A stretch of DNA of 64,000 bases, taken from the NCBI GenBank assembly GCA_964497615.1, contig CAZCEC010000018.1, positions 1-64,000 of the forward strand, read 5' to 3'. Numbering within the stretch: the first letter of the stretch is position 1; every line of letters begins with the position of its first letter. A program made the translations under genes and the position numbers. Below are positions 15,606 through 23,393 of the stretch, one piece after another. The notes under the pieces are model-generated. The model was not told where the DNA came from. It ran no database searches and worked only from the letters and a program-made list of their open reading frames with translations. This DNA is from CAZCEC01 sp964497615. Lineage in GTDB: Bacteria > Chloroflexota > Anaerolineae > Anaerolineales > UBA6663.

Positions 15606-15951
15606 ATACTGCGACGGTCAAGCCAGGATCAGGCGGCGGGGGTGGCAAAGGCGGAAATACTGGTCTTTTGTCTAGAGACAAATCCTGAAAAATCGGATAA
15701 ACTATTCTATAACTAGACCTATATATGGGGGCAGGGCCGAGGCTGATGGCCGGGGGCGGGGGGTATTGGCGGGCGGCGAACGAAACTTTTGTGCGGGGCC
15801 GGGGTTAATTGTTAGGGTAAGGTTGGCGGGGCGCTGGGTGACCGCCAACAGGGGGAGCGGGGTGGTGTGCGGCAGGGCAGCCGGACCGGGACGCCGATTG
15901 GGTCAGGGCCCAATACCCGGGCGGGTAGCCCTTGGGACTGGGGAGGTGGAG
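15606..15951. other. Leader/intergenic region before small membrane protein
   Basis: The first 110 bp are unusually AT-rich for the window and hold the plus-strand promoter described separately. The remaining 230 bp are G-rich, with no gene I can support; they would form a long leader to the 34-aa protein. Confidence 0.45.
15667..15713 (+). promoter_or_regulatory. Plus-strand promoter with upstream palindrome
   Basis: CTGAAA (15685-15690) and TATAAC (15708-15713) are separated by exactly 17 bp. A palindrome TTTGTC-TAGA-GACAAA (15667-15682) abuts the -35 and could bind a regulator. Confidence 0.5.
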
Positions 15952-16056
15952 ATGGACCCCGTCTTGGTGGGCGCGGTGATCGTGTTAGTGGTGGTCCTGG
16001 CGATTTTCAGCGCCATCAGCTTTCTGGGGCTGTTAGGCCCCTCGAAGCGCTGGTAG
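15952..16056 (+). CDS. 34-aa single-span membrane micro-protein
   Basis: MDPVLVGAVIVLVVVLAIFS opens a 34-residue protein that is almost entirely one hydrophobic helix and ends in the basic tail GPSKRW. The start is set by GGAGGTGGAG directly upstream of ATG 15952, a strong Shine-Dalgarno in a region where many genes have none. A very strong terminator follows 24 bp after the stop, so this is a self-contained transcription unit. I do not recognise the family. Possible roles are a modulator of a membrane complex or a toxin-like peptide; nothing in the sequence decides this. Confidence 0.6.
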   Translation: MDPVLVGAVIVLVVVLAIFSAISFLGLLGPSKRW

Positions 16057-16080
16057 GCGCAACGCAGCCAGGCACCCCGG

Positions 16081-16128
16081 CGGGGCGTCTTTGCCGTCTG
16101 TGACGGTGGAGACGCCCCGTTTGGTTTT
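16081..16128 (+). terminator. Strong rho-independent terminator
   Basis: The outer stem CGGGGCGTCT/AGACGCCCCG (10 bp) and inner stem CCGTC/GACGG enclose loop TGT. They are followed by TTTGGTTTT. It ends the micro-protein transcript. Confidence 0.88.
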
Positions 16129-16194
16129 ACTGCCCGTTTGCAGCGGATTATGTAACGGATGTAGCGGATGGAGGGTCGATGGCCGATGCCATAA

Positions 16195-16290
16195 GCAGTT
16201 GCAAAGTCGGGCTTTGCAGAGCACCCGCGCCACAAGACGTTTGGGAAGGCGGGGGCGATTCGAGTCTGAGGCGGCGCACCGCGCCTTTTT
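16195..16290. repeat. Repeat-rich segment
   Basis: Contains GCAAAG-N5-CTTTGC followed by AGAGCACCCGCGCC (similar to 11505), and GGCGCACCGCGCC before TTTTT at about 16275-16293, whose core recurs at 36823-36835. These look like remnants of dispersed palindromic elements; the second may also terminate transcription. Confidence 0.45.
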
Positions 16291-16306
16291 GACGCGGGCG
16301 GAGAGG

Positions 16307-17029
16307 CTATGCAGAGGCGGTGACGAAACCTTCGAAGAGGCGGCGCATGGCGGGGTCGCCGGGGAGGCACTCGGGGTGCCATTGGACGGCGAGGGCGAAG
16401 GGGTGGCGGGGCAATTCGATGGCTTCGATCAGGCCATCGGGGGCGCGGGCGGCGGCGACGAGACCAGGGGCCAGGGCGCGGCAGGCCTGGTGGTGGAGGC
16501 TGTTGACGGGCACCAACGGAGCGCCGAGCAGGTCCGCCAGGCGGGTGGCCTGGGCTACCTGTACGGCATGGGGGCGCAGGTCCCAGGGGAGGCCGGGATC
16601 GGAATAGGCGTGCGGCTGGGCGCCGGGGTGCTCGCTGGTATCGGCGTAGAGGGTGCCGCCGAGGGCGACGTTGAGCACCTGGGCCCCGCGGCAGATGCCG
16701 AACAAGGGCTTGGCCTCGGCGAGGGCGCGGCGGGCCAGGCGCAGTTCGGCCTCGTCGCGGGCGGGGTCGATGCCCACGGCCAGGGGGTGCGGGGGGAGGC
16801 CGTAGCGGGCCGGGGCCAGGTCGCCGCCGCCCGAGAGCAGGACTCCATCGGCGCGCTGAAAGACCTCATCCACCGCCGCCGAGCCCAGCCCGGCAGGCAG
16901 GAGCACAGGCGCGCCGCCCGCGCGCTCGACGGCGGCCGTGATCAGGGCCAGGAGGGCGTCGAGGTTGGCGCGGTCGGGGTCGGCGGGGCCGTGGGCGGTG
17001 ATGGCGATGAGGGGCAAGCGAGGGCGCAC
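16307..17029 (-). CDS. Class I glutamine amidotransferase-like hydrolase (peptidase C26, PuuD-like)
   Basis: A 240-aa protein of the gamma-glutamyl hydrolase / gamma-glutamyl-GABA hydrolase group. The nucleophile elbow is LFGICRGAQVLN, the catalytic His-Glu is in AVQWHPECL, and LLSGGGDLAPARYG is the conserved glycine-rich loop. PuuD-type members hydrolyse gamma-glutamyl amides. No other puu genes are adjacent. The start is the GTG at 17029, 4 nt after the stop of the small membrane protein gene, because the family begins with RPLIAIT. The upstream in-frame ATG 17122 would lie inside the neighbouring gene. The assignment to family is firm, the substrate is not. Confidence 0.82.
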   Translation of the reverse strand: MRPRLPLIAITAHGPADPDRANLDALLALITAAVERAGGAPVLLPAGLGSAAVDEVFQRADGVLLSGGGDLAPARYGLPPHPLAVGIDPARDEAELRLARRALAEAKPLFGICRGAQVLNVALGGTLYADTSEHPGAQPHAYSDPGLPWDLRPHAVQVAQATRLADLLGAPLVPVNSLHHQACRALAPGLVAAARAPDGLIEAIELPRHPFALAVQWHPECLPGDPAMRRLFEGFVTASA

Positions 17030-17033
17030 GCGG

Positions 17034-17252
17034 CTAGAGGGCCAGGGCGGCCAGGAGCCCGCTGGTGGCCACGGGCTGGGTGAGCAAATAGACGCCAACG
17101 CCGACGGCACCCACGCACGCAATGCACAGCACGATGAGCAGGCAGCCGGCGCCGACAGCCCAAACCATGGGGTTGCGCACGCGGCGGGCGCGGTTGAGCA
17201 TTTGCTGGCCGCGGTAGCGCAGGGAGTTTACGGAGAAACCTCGCCGATACAT
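17034..17252 (-). CDS. Small basic single-span membrane protein
   Basis: A 72-aa protein with an Arg-rich N-terminus (RYRGQQMLNRARRVRNP) followed by one strongly hydrophobic helix with several Cys (AGCLLIVLCIACVGAVGVGVY) and a short outside tail. It is unrecognised. It is cotranscribed with the amidotransferase 4 nt downstream. A TATAAT box lies about 70 bp upstream. The positive-inside rule suggests a cytoplasmic N-terminus. Confidence 0.65.
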   Translation of the reverse strand: MYRRGFSVNSLRYRGQQMLNRARRVRNPMVWAVGAGCLLIVLCIACVGAVGVGVYLLTQPVATSGLLAALAL

Positions 17253-17321
17253 GGTTGCGTGCCTTTCTCGCCGGCCCGCCGCCAGGGCGGTTATCCGGCG
17301 CTAGGGGGACGTTCAATCCCT

Positions 17322-17327
17322 ATTATA
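17322..17327 (-). promoter_or_regulatory. Predicted -10 box (TATAAT)
   Basis: A perfect TATAAT on minus, about 70 bp upstream of the small membrane protein. The -35 is not convincing. Confidence 0.45.
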
Positions 17328-17490
17328 GGCCCGCGCGGAAGTGACTTTTAGCACTGGCCGGACCCATGATCCCGTGGCATGATGATTATGGAAGGTTGAG
17401 TTGCTTCCACACGCCTCGGCACCGGGGCCAACCCAGCGGCGCAGCCGCCTACCACTGGCGCGGGCCGGGGCATAGACAGCGGAGGTTATC

Positions 17491-17724
17491 ATGTCTACGC
17501 CCGAACGCGAACCTGTGCACGATCCGCATGCTGATCTGGAGCAGGCCTTTATTCGCGAGTTCCTGCGCGACCAGGGTTACCTGCCGGAAGAACTGGCGAC
17601 TCTGCCGGAGGACGAAGCCCACCGGCTCATGGTGGAGGCGTCGAAGTATGCCTCGGCCAAGCTGTGCGCGGTGGAAGCACGGGCGCACTTCGTAGAAGAC
17701 GTGCACGGGAGCGGGCCGGCGTAA
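17491..17724 (+). CDS. Small acidic hypothetical protein
   Basis: A 77-aa soluble, charged protein that is mostly helical (ADLEQAFIREFLRDQGYLPEELATLPEDEAHRLM) and ends in HFVEDVHGSG. GGAGG lies 6 nt before ATG, which fixes the start and supports translation. I do not recognise a family. It stands alone between two minus-strand units; a purine-rich tract (AAAGCAAGAGACAGAGAAAG) follows its stop. Confidence 0.7.
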   Translation: MSTPEREPVHDPHADLEQAFIREFLRDQGYLPEELATLPEDEAHRLMVEASKYASAKLCAVEARAHFVEDVHGSGPA

Positions 17725-17811
17725 CGCGGAAAGCAAGAGACAGAGAAAGAGAAGAACGAGAGGCGCGGGGGCTGGGGTGAGTGACACGCGTCCCCAGTCC
17801 CCGCGCTGGAT

Positions 17812-20067
17812 TTAAGCCAGGGCTTCGGCCAGGATGCGGTCCACGACGAGCTGGCGGAAGGCGGGCGAGAGGCTGGCGAAGTAGGCGCTGAAGCCGGTGA
17901 CGCGGACAACCAAATCGGGATACAGGCTGGGGTCCTGGTGCGCGGCCAGGACCTTGGCTTTGTCCATGATGTTGAGGTTGATCTGGGTGCCGCCCAGGTC
18001 GAAGTGGGTGCGGATGAGGCTGGCGACGAGGTCCACGCCGCCCTGCTCGCGGGTGATCAGGGGGTCGAGCTCGATTTGCATGGGGGCGGTGTTGCCGTAG
18101 CCGGGCTGGACGAGGGCGATGGCGGCGGCCAGGGCGGTGGGGGCGCCGTCGCGGCGGAAGCCAGGCTCCGGGTTGGAGCCGTGCGAGATGGGGGCGCCCG
18201 CGCGGCGGCCGTTGGGGGTGGCGCCCACGTCCTTGCCCATGGGGATGGTGTTGGCCCACGAGAAGAGGCCGGGGATGAGTTGGTGGCCGGCGGGGGTGGT
18301 CGTGCCGGCGACGAGATCGGAGAACAGGCGGGCCACGCGCACGGCATAGTCGTCGGCCAGAGCGCCGCCGGAGCCGTAGCGGGGGGTGGAGTGCATGATC
18401 AGGCGGGCGCGCTCGCCGGCCACGCCCTCCCAATTGCGATCCAGGTGTCCTTTCAGATCAGCCCAGGTGAGGCGGCCCTCACGCTCGACGCGCTGTTCAA
18501 TAGCGGCGAAGGAATCGGCGACGACGGCCAAGGCGGCGCCATCGAGGCCGAGATTGGTGAACTCGACGCCACCGTGCGAGGCATCCTCGCCGGTCTCAAG
18601 CGGGCCGTAGCAGAGCAAGTCCAGGACCAATTCGGGCAGGACCTGATGCATGTGGGCAACGTGCAGGTCCATGCAGCGGGCGGTGACGGCGATGGCGCGG
18701 CGCAGGTGGGTCTCGAAGCGGCGATAAAGCTCGGCCACGGTGGGCGCGATGGACGGATCGGCCAGCAGGTCTTCGAGGGCCACTTCGAAGATGCGCGCCA
18801 GGTTGATCTTGACGCAGTCGTTCATAGTGTATTCGCGGCCTGGGAGGGCCAGCCAGTGGCAGCCAGCGTAGATGCGCTGGCGGCCCAGCTCGATGGGGAA
18901 GCCGCTGCGGGCGAAGCCTTCGGCGGTGCGGTCCACGGCCAGGAACTTGGGGAAGCCGCATTTGTCCTCGAACTGAATCTCGACGCCGCGGCGCAGGAGG
19001 CCGGGGTCCACCTCGCGGCCGACGGCCACGCCGACGTTGGCGGGGATGCGCAGGCGGTGACCGGCCTCCAGGATGAGGTAGGACAGGCGGCTGGTGACGT
19101 CGTGACCATCCGCGGCAGGGCCGCCGAGCTGGATGTAGGCGGTGTCGCGGATGAGGAGGCAGGCCAGGTCGAAGATGACGGTCTCGTCGTCGGTGAGGCC
19201 AAAGGCCAGGTCGTGGACGTAGTAGGGCTGGAGCAACACATCCAACCGGCCGAGGGAGCCACTGCCGTTGTACATGCGGGCGATGGTCTGATACCACAGG
19301 ATCCACTGGCAGGCTTCGCGGAAGGTGCGGGGCGGGTGGTCCACCAGCCAGTCGTTCATCGCCGCCATCTCGGCCAGATTGGCGCGGAGGTCCGGATGGG
19401 GCTCGGCGGCGGCCAGCACGCGGGCGGCGGTGGCGGTGCGGGCGATCCAATCCTGGATGCCGGTGACGATGGCTTCCAGGCCGGCGTAGAAATCGGCCTT
19501 GGCGGGGCCGTGCTCGGCCGCATAGCGGCGGACCTTTTTCAGGAGGCCGCCCCAGCCCAGGTCGAGGCCGAGGCGCAGGTCCTGGCAGAAGTGCTGGGCG
19601 GCGCCGATGCCGGGGAGGAGCTTGTAGCGGTCGATATCGGCCTGGAACTCGGCGAAGGAGAAGTCCGGGTTCCAATGCGGCTTGCGGTAGGACATGAAGT
19701 TGGTCATATAGCCGCCGGCCAGGGAGGACATGGGGTCCACATAGGTGGGGTGGAGGCGCAGGAGGCGGCCAAAGTTTTCGCCGCAGGCGCGCGGGCCGAA
19801 GAAGCCGCCGCTGGGGTGGTTGCTGACGATCTCGAAGCCCTCCAACAGGCAGTCTTTGATGGGCATGCCGGAGGCGCTCATGGTCTGGACGAGGCGGCGG
19901 CGGTCGGGCGGGGGCAGGATGAGGGCGTGGTCGTCGTGGTCCATGGCGCCGATGACGCGCTGCTTTTCGGCGGTTTGTTCAAGCTTGGCGGCGCGCAGGG
20001 CATCGAGGCGCTGGGCGGCGCTGACCCTTTGGGCAGCGCTGGGGAGGGCGGGGTGGAGGGCTTCCAT
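17812..20067 (-). CDS. Glycyl radical enzyme of unassigned substrate (PFL/dehydratase superfamily)
   Basis: A 751-aa oxygen-sensitive glycyl radical enzyme. The radical loop is VRVTGFSAYF with Gly725; the usual motif is RVxGYSxxF. The thiyl cysteine is Cys403 in YAGCHWLALPG. Pyruvate formate-lyase has a Cys-Cys pair here, and the dehydratases and lyases (glycerol, diol, choline, hydroxyproline, isethionate) have GCVE with a catalytic Glu; this protein has His-Trp. It is therefore neither a canonical PFL nor a GCVE dehydratase. The start ATG 20067 has AAGGAG 7 nt upstream. The activase gene ends 15 bp upstream, so the two are an operon. No bacterial microcompartment genes are present. Confidence 0.9.
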   Translation of the reverse strand: MEALHPALPSAAQRVSAAQRLDALRAAKLEQTAEKQRVIGAMDHDDHALILPPPDRRRLVQTMSASGMPIKDCLLEGFEIVSNHPSGGFFGPRACGENFGRLLRLHPTYVDPMSSLAGGYMTNFMSYRKPHWNPDFSFAEFQADIDRYKLLPGIGAAQHFCQDLRLGLDLGWGGLLKKVRRYAAEHGPAKADFYAGLEAIVTGIQDWIARTATAARVLAAAEPHPDLRANLAEMAAMNDWLVDHPPRTFREACQWILWYQTIARMYNGSGSLGRLDVLLQPYYVHDLAFGLTDDETVIFDLACLLIRDTAYIQLGGPAADGHDVTSRLSYLILEAGHRLRIPANVGVAVGREVDPGLLRRGVEIQFEDKCGFPKFLAVDRTAEGFARSGFPIELGRQRIYAGCHWLALPGREYTMNDCVKINLARIFEVALEDLLADPSIAPTVAELYRRFETHLRRAIAVTARCMDLHVAHMHQVLPELVLDLLCYGPLETGEDASHGGVEFTNLGLDGAALAVVADSFAAIEQRVEREGRLTWADLKGHLDRNWEGVAGERARLIMHSTPRYGSGGALADDYAVRVARLFSDLVAGTTTPAGHQLIPGLFSWANTIPMGKDVGATPNGRRAGAPISHGSNPEPGFRRDGAPTALAAAIALVQPGYGNTAPMQIELDPLITREQGGVDLVASLIRTHFDLGGTQINLNIMDKAKVLAAHQDPSLYPDLVVRVTGFSAYFASLSPAFRQLVVDRILAEALA

Positions 20068-20082
20068 GGGAGACTCCTTGGG

Positions 20083-21009
20083 TTAGCGGGCGAGGGCGGG
20101 CACGCCCACGGCGCGGGCGGCCTGGACCAGTTCGGCCATGGCGGCTTTGCTGGGCGGGATGAGATGCGCGGCGCGGTCGTCGAGGCCGAGGCTGGTGTAC
20201 TTATCGGCGGCGAGGCGGTGGAAGGGGAGCAGTTCCAAGGCCAGGGGCGGCGCACCGGCGGGGCGGGCGGCGCTTAGCTCGCGCACGAATTCGGCGATGG
20301 CCTGAATCTCGGGGACGGTGGCGTTGACGGTGGGCACAACCGGGGTGCGGAAGAGGATGGGCTTGCTGGTGGCGGCCAGGCGGCGGATGTTGGCGAGAAT
20401 GCGATGATTGGCGACGCCGGTGGCGGCCTGATGCTGGCGGGAGTCCAGGTGTTTGATATCCACCATGAAGAGGTCCACGAAGGGCAGGATGGCGCGCAGG
20501 TTTTCCCAACGGGTTTGGGTGGTGGTCTCGACGGCGGTGTGCAGGCCAGCGGCGCGGCAGGCCTGGAGCAGGGCCAGGGTGAAGGCGGGCTGGAGCAAAG
20601 GTTCGCCGCCGGAGAGGGTGACGCCCCCGCCGGAGGACTCGTAGAAGGCCCGGTCGCGGAGGACCTCGGCCTTGACCTGCTCGACCGTCATCTCGCGGCC
20701 GGAGAGCTGGAGAGCCTCGGCGAAGCACTCGGCCACGCAGGCGCCGCAGGTGACGCAGCGGTCGCGGTGGTAGAGGCGGCCATGGGGGCCAAGCTCCTGG
20801 GCGCCATGCTGGCAGGCGCGGACGCAGGCGCCGCAGGCGATGCAGCGGGAGGGGGTGAACTGGACTTCGAGACGGGGGCGCAGGCCTTCCGGGTTGTGAC
20901 ACCAGAAGCAGCGCAGGGGGCAGCCCTTGAGGAAGACGGTGGTGCGGATGCCGGGGCCGTCGTGGATGGAGAAGCGCTGGAGGTTGAAGACCAGCCCGCC
21001 GGGCATCAT
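20083..21009 (-). CDS. Glycyl-radical enzyme activating protein (radical SAM)
   Basis: A 308-aa radical SAM enzyme that installs the glycyl radical on its partner. The SAM-cleaving 4Fe-4S motif is GCPLRCFWCHNPEG (C-x3-C-x2-C) near residue 30. Two ferredoxin-like clusters follow, CIACGACVRACQHG and CVTCGACVAECFA, as in activases of non-PFL glycyl radical enzymes. GGGVTLSGGEPLLQ is the conserved GGE motif. It is predicted to be leaderless: TAGGAT lies 6 nt before ATG 21009 with CTGACA 18 bp further up. It is cotranscribed with the enzyme it activates. Confidence 0.93.
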   Translation of the reverse strand: MMPGGLVFNLQRFSIHDGPGIRTTVFLKGCPLRCFWCHNPEGLRPRLEVQFTPSRCIACGACVRACQHGAQELGPHGRLYHRDRCVTCGACVAECFAEALQLSGREMTVEQVKAEVLRDRAFYESSGGGVTLSGGEPLLQPAFTLALLQACRAAGLHTAVETTTQTRWENLRAILPFVDLFMVDIKHLDSRQHQAATGVANHRILANIRRLAATSKPILFRTPVVPTVNATVPEIQAIAEFVRELSAARPAGAPPLALELLPFHRLAADKYTSLGLDDRAAHLIPPSKAAMAELVQAARAVGVPALAR

Positions 21010-21015
21010 CGTCGT

Positions 21016-21045
21016 ATCCTAACAATATCCGATTGGTCTTGTCAG
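21016..21045 (-). promoter_or_regulatory. Promoter of the activase-GRE operon
   Basis: On minus, -35 CTGACA (21045-21040) and -10 TAGGAT (21021-21016) are 18 bp apart; ATG follows after 6 nt. Confidence 0.55.
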
Positions 21046-21106
21046 TGATTAATGTCATATGGCGGGGATGAGGAGGAAGAGGGTCCGAAAAGGCCACAAC
21101 CTTGGT

Positions 21107-21146
21107 CACGAATTGAACGAATTGGCACGAATTGGAACGAATGAGG
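21107..21146. repeat. Short tandem repeat, CGAATTGGMA units
   Basis: Four degenerate units begin at 21109, 21118, 21128 and 21138 (CGAATTGAA, CGAATTGGCA, CGAATTGGAA, CGAATGAGG). They lie in the divergent spacer between the activase and RraA-family genes. Confidence 0.65.
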
Positions 21147-21230
21147 TTGTTTCAGAGAGAGTGTGTATACTCAGGCGGGGGCAGGGGCGGGCGTATGGGG
21201 AGGTTGAGTGGGGTGGAGGAGACCGGAGTG

Positions 21231-21923
21231 ATGGCAATACCGCCGCTGAAACCAGAGACGCTGGAGGCGCTGCGGCAGTTTGACAGCCCGACGGTATCGA
21301 ACGCTATCGAGCACTTTCGCGTGCGCGATCCGGTGACGGGGTTCGCGTCGCTGGAGCTGGTGTGCCAGTTCCCGGAGCGCGGGCCGATGGCGGGGTACGC
21401 AGTGACGTGCACGGCCGACAGCAGCACACCCGGCGACACGCGCCCGAGCCGCTTGCAGCAGGTGTGGGACGCGCTGGAGGCCGCGCCGCAGCCGGCGATC
21501 CTGGTGATCCAGTATGCGGGGCCGGACCGGCTGCGGGCGTGCGTGGCGGGCGACATGATCGCGACGGCAGTGCAGCAGTATGGGGGGCGGGGCATCGTGA
21601 CGGACGCGGCGGTGCGCGACCGGAGCTGGATCAAGGCCAAGACGACGGACTTCCAGGTGTTCTGCCCGGGGTCGGTGGTGTCGCACGGATATCCGATCTT
21701 TATTGACTTCAACCTGCCGGTGACGATTTGCGGGCTGAGGATCGAGCCAGGGGACCTGCTGCACGGGGACGAGAGCGGGCTGCTGACGGTGCCGCTGGGG
21801 GTGGCGGCGGAGACGCCGGAGCAGGCGCGGGCGGTGCGGGCGCGGGAGAGCGAGTTTTTTGAGTACTTGAAGTCTGGCGCGTTCAACTTCGCTGGCCTGC
21901 GCCAGCGGATGAAGGGGCACTAA
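21231..21923 (+). CDS. RraA-family protein (possible HMG/CHA-type aldolase)
   Basis: A 230-aa protein of the RraA / 4-hydroxy-4-methyl-2-oxoglutarate aldolase family. DSPTVSNAIEHF is the usual N-terminal signature, GDMIATAVQQYGGRGIVTDAAVRD is the substrate-loop and conserved Arg-Asp motif, and GDLLHGDESGLLTVP matches the C-terminal core. Members cleave 4-carboxy-4-hydroxy-2-oxoacids or decarboxylate oxaloacetate with a divalent metal; some instead bind RNase E. ATG 21231 begins at the family start and has GGAGGAG about 11 nt upstream; an in-frame ATG at 21132 gives an implausible extension. Glutamine synthetase follows after 17 bp, probably in one operon. Confidence 0.8.
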   Translation: MAIPPLKPETLEALRQFDSPTVSNAIEHFRVRDPVTGFASLELVCQFPERGPMAGYAVTCTADSSTPGDTRPSRLQQVWDALEAAPQPAILVIQYAGPDRLRACVAGDMIATAVQQYGGRGIVTDAAVRDRSWIKAKTTDFQVFCPGSVVSHGYPIFIDFNLPVTICGLRIEPGDLLHGDESGLLTVPLGVAAETPEQARAVRARESEFFEYLKSGAFNFAGLRQRMKGH

Positions 21924-21940
21924 CTTAAGAGGGAAACTAT

Positions 21941-23281
21941 ATGTCACACGATCCAGAGAAGATGCATTCCATCGCCGAGATCATCGAAACGCACGCTGTC
22001 CAATTCATCAATCTCCAGTTCACCGACATCATGGGCGTGGTCAAGAGCGTCGGCATCCCGGTCAAGCAATGGGAGGATGTGCTGGACCACGGGCTGTGGT
22101 TCGATGGCTCGTCGGTGCAGGGCTTTGCCCGCATCGCCGAGAGCGACATGCTGCTCCACCCGGACCTGGACACGTTCGCCGTCATCCCCTGGGACACGGA
22201 CGTGCCCACGGCGCGCGTGATTTGCGATGTGCACCTGCCCACGGGTGAGCCGTTCAGCGGCGACCCGCGCCAGGTGCTGCGGCGGGCGGTGGCCGAAGCG
22301 GCCAGCCTGGGCTACGAATACTTCACCGGGCCGGAGTTGGAGTTCTTCCTGTTCAAGCCGAATGCCGACGGCGGGCTGCTGCCGCTGACGCCACACGACC
22401 AGGCGGGGTACTTTGACGTGAGCACGGACCAGGCGCACCCGGTGCGGCGGCAGATGGTGACGGCGCTGGCGGCCTTTGGCATCACGGTGGAGGCCCTGCA
22501 CCACGAGGTGGCGGTGGGCCAGCACGAGATTGACTTCAAGTATGACCGGGCGCTGCGGACGGCGGACAACGCCGTGACCCTGCGGCTGACGCTCAAGGCC
22601 ATCGCCCAGCGGAATGGGTTGTACGCGACCTTTATGCCCAAGCCAGTGGCGGGCATCAACGGCAGCGGGATGCACACGCACCAGAGCCTATGGCAAGAGG
22701 GCAAGAACGCCTTCGCCGACGCGGCGGATGAGTATGGCCTGAGCACGTTGGCCAAGCAGTTCATCGCTGGGCAATTGAAGCATGCGCGCGCCCTGTCGAC
22801 CGTCATCGCGCCGCTGGTGAACAGCTACAAGCGGCTGGTGCCGGGGTACGAGGCGCCGGTGTATTTGAGTTGGGCGCGGACCAATCGCTCGGCGCTGATC
22901 CGCATTCCGAAGGTGAGCCCGGGACGGGTGGCGACGGCGACGCGGATCGAGCTGCGCTGCCCGGACCCGAGCGCCAACCCGTACCTGGCCTTCGCGGTGA
23001 TGCTGCGGGCCGGGCTGGACGGCATTCGCAACAACCTGCCGGTGCCGGCGGCGAACGAGGAAGACCTGTATCACCTGGACGAAAGCGCGCTGGCGAAGCT
23101 GACGGCGATGCCGGGCTCGCTGGGGGAGGCGATTGAGGAGCTGAAGGGCAGCGCGCTGGTGCGCGAGACGTTTGGCGACCATCTCTTCGAGCGCTACCTG
23201 GAGGGGCGGCGGCAGGAGTGGGACGAGTACCGGCTGAGCGTGAGCGGGTGGGAGCTGGAGCGGTATCTGCCGGTGTATTAG
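21941..23281 (+). CDS. glnA: Type I glutamine synthetase
   Basis: A 446-aa GSI enzyme forming glutamine from glutamate, ammonia and ATP. The beta-Grasp N-domain has FTDIMGVVKSVGIP and LWFDGSSVQGF; the catalytic domain has ELEFFLF, NGSGMHTHQSLW, LVNSYKRLVPGYEAPVYL and NRSALIRIP, all as in canonical GSI. Length fits the alpha subtype (446 aa). The C-terminal EEDLYHLDESAL is at the adenylylation-loop position, but whether it is modified cannot be said. GAGGG lies 8 nt before ATG. The gene is transcribed with the RraA-family gene and ends at a 15-bp terminator. Confidence 0.95.
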   Translation: MSHDPEKMHSIAEIIETHAVQFINLQFTDIMGVVKSVGIPVKQWEDVLDHGLWFDGSSVQGFARIAESDMLLHPDLDTFAVIPWDTDVPTARVICDVHLPTGEPFSGDPRQVLRRAVAEAASLGYEYFTGPELEFFLFKPNADGGLLPLTPHDQAGYFDVSTDQAHPVRRQMVTALAAFGITVEALHHEVAVGQHEIDFKYDRALRTADNAVTLRLTLKAIAQRNGLYATFMPKPVAGINGSGMHTHQSLWQEGKNAFADAADEYGLSTLAKQFIAGQLKHARALSTVIAPLVNSYKRLVPGYEAPVYLSWARTNRSALIRIPKVSPGRVATATRIELRCPDPSANPYLAFAVMLRAGLDGIRNNLPVPAANEEDLYHLDESALAKLTAMPGSLGEAIEELKGSALVRETFGDHLFERYLEGRRQEWDEYRLSVSGWELERYLPVY

Positions 23282-23333
23282 AGGCAGAGAAAAAGAACGA
23301 GAAAAAGGAAAAACAGACGGGCAGAGAAAAAAG

Positions 23334-23377
23334 AAAGAGCGGTCCGGCAGGCGCCCTCGCCCGCCGGACCGCTCTTT
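23334..23377. terminator. Bidirectional terminator between convergent genes
   Basis: A perfect 15-bp stem AAAGAGCGGTCCGGC/GCCGGACCGCTCTTT with a 14-nt loop. It serves glnA and the convergent propeller gene. A purine tract with GAGAAAAAG-type units lies at 23281-23333. Confidence 0.88.
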
Positions 23378-23393
23378 GATTCAAGGCGCGAGG

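Noticed and set aside
17812..20067. Pyruvate formate-lyase
   Set aside because: The Cys-Cys active-site pair of PFL is missing (Gly-Cys-His-Trp instead) and the activase has extra ferredoxin domains not found in PFL activases.
21109..21146. Iteron-type replication origin
   Set aside because: Only four degenerate 9-10 bp units, with no DnaA boxes, AT-rich unwinding region or replication gene nearby.
16307..23281. Putrescine utilisation (Puu) pathway
   Set aside because: A PuuD-like hydrolase and a glutamine synthetase are present, but GS has canonical GSI residues and PuuB, PuuC and a transporter are absent.
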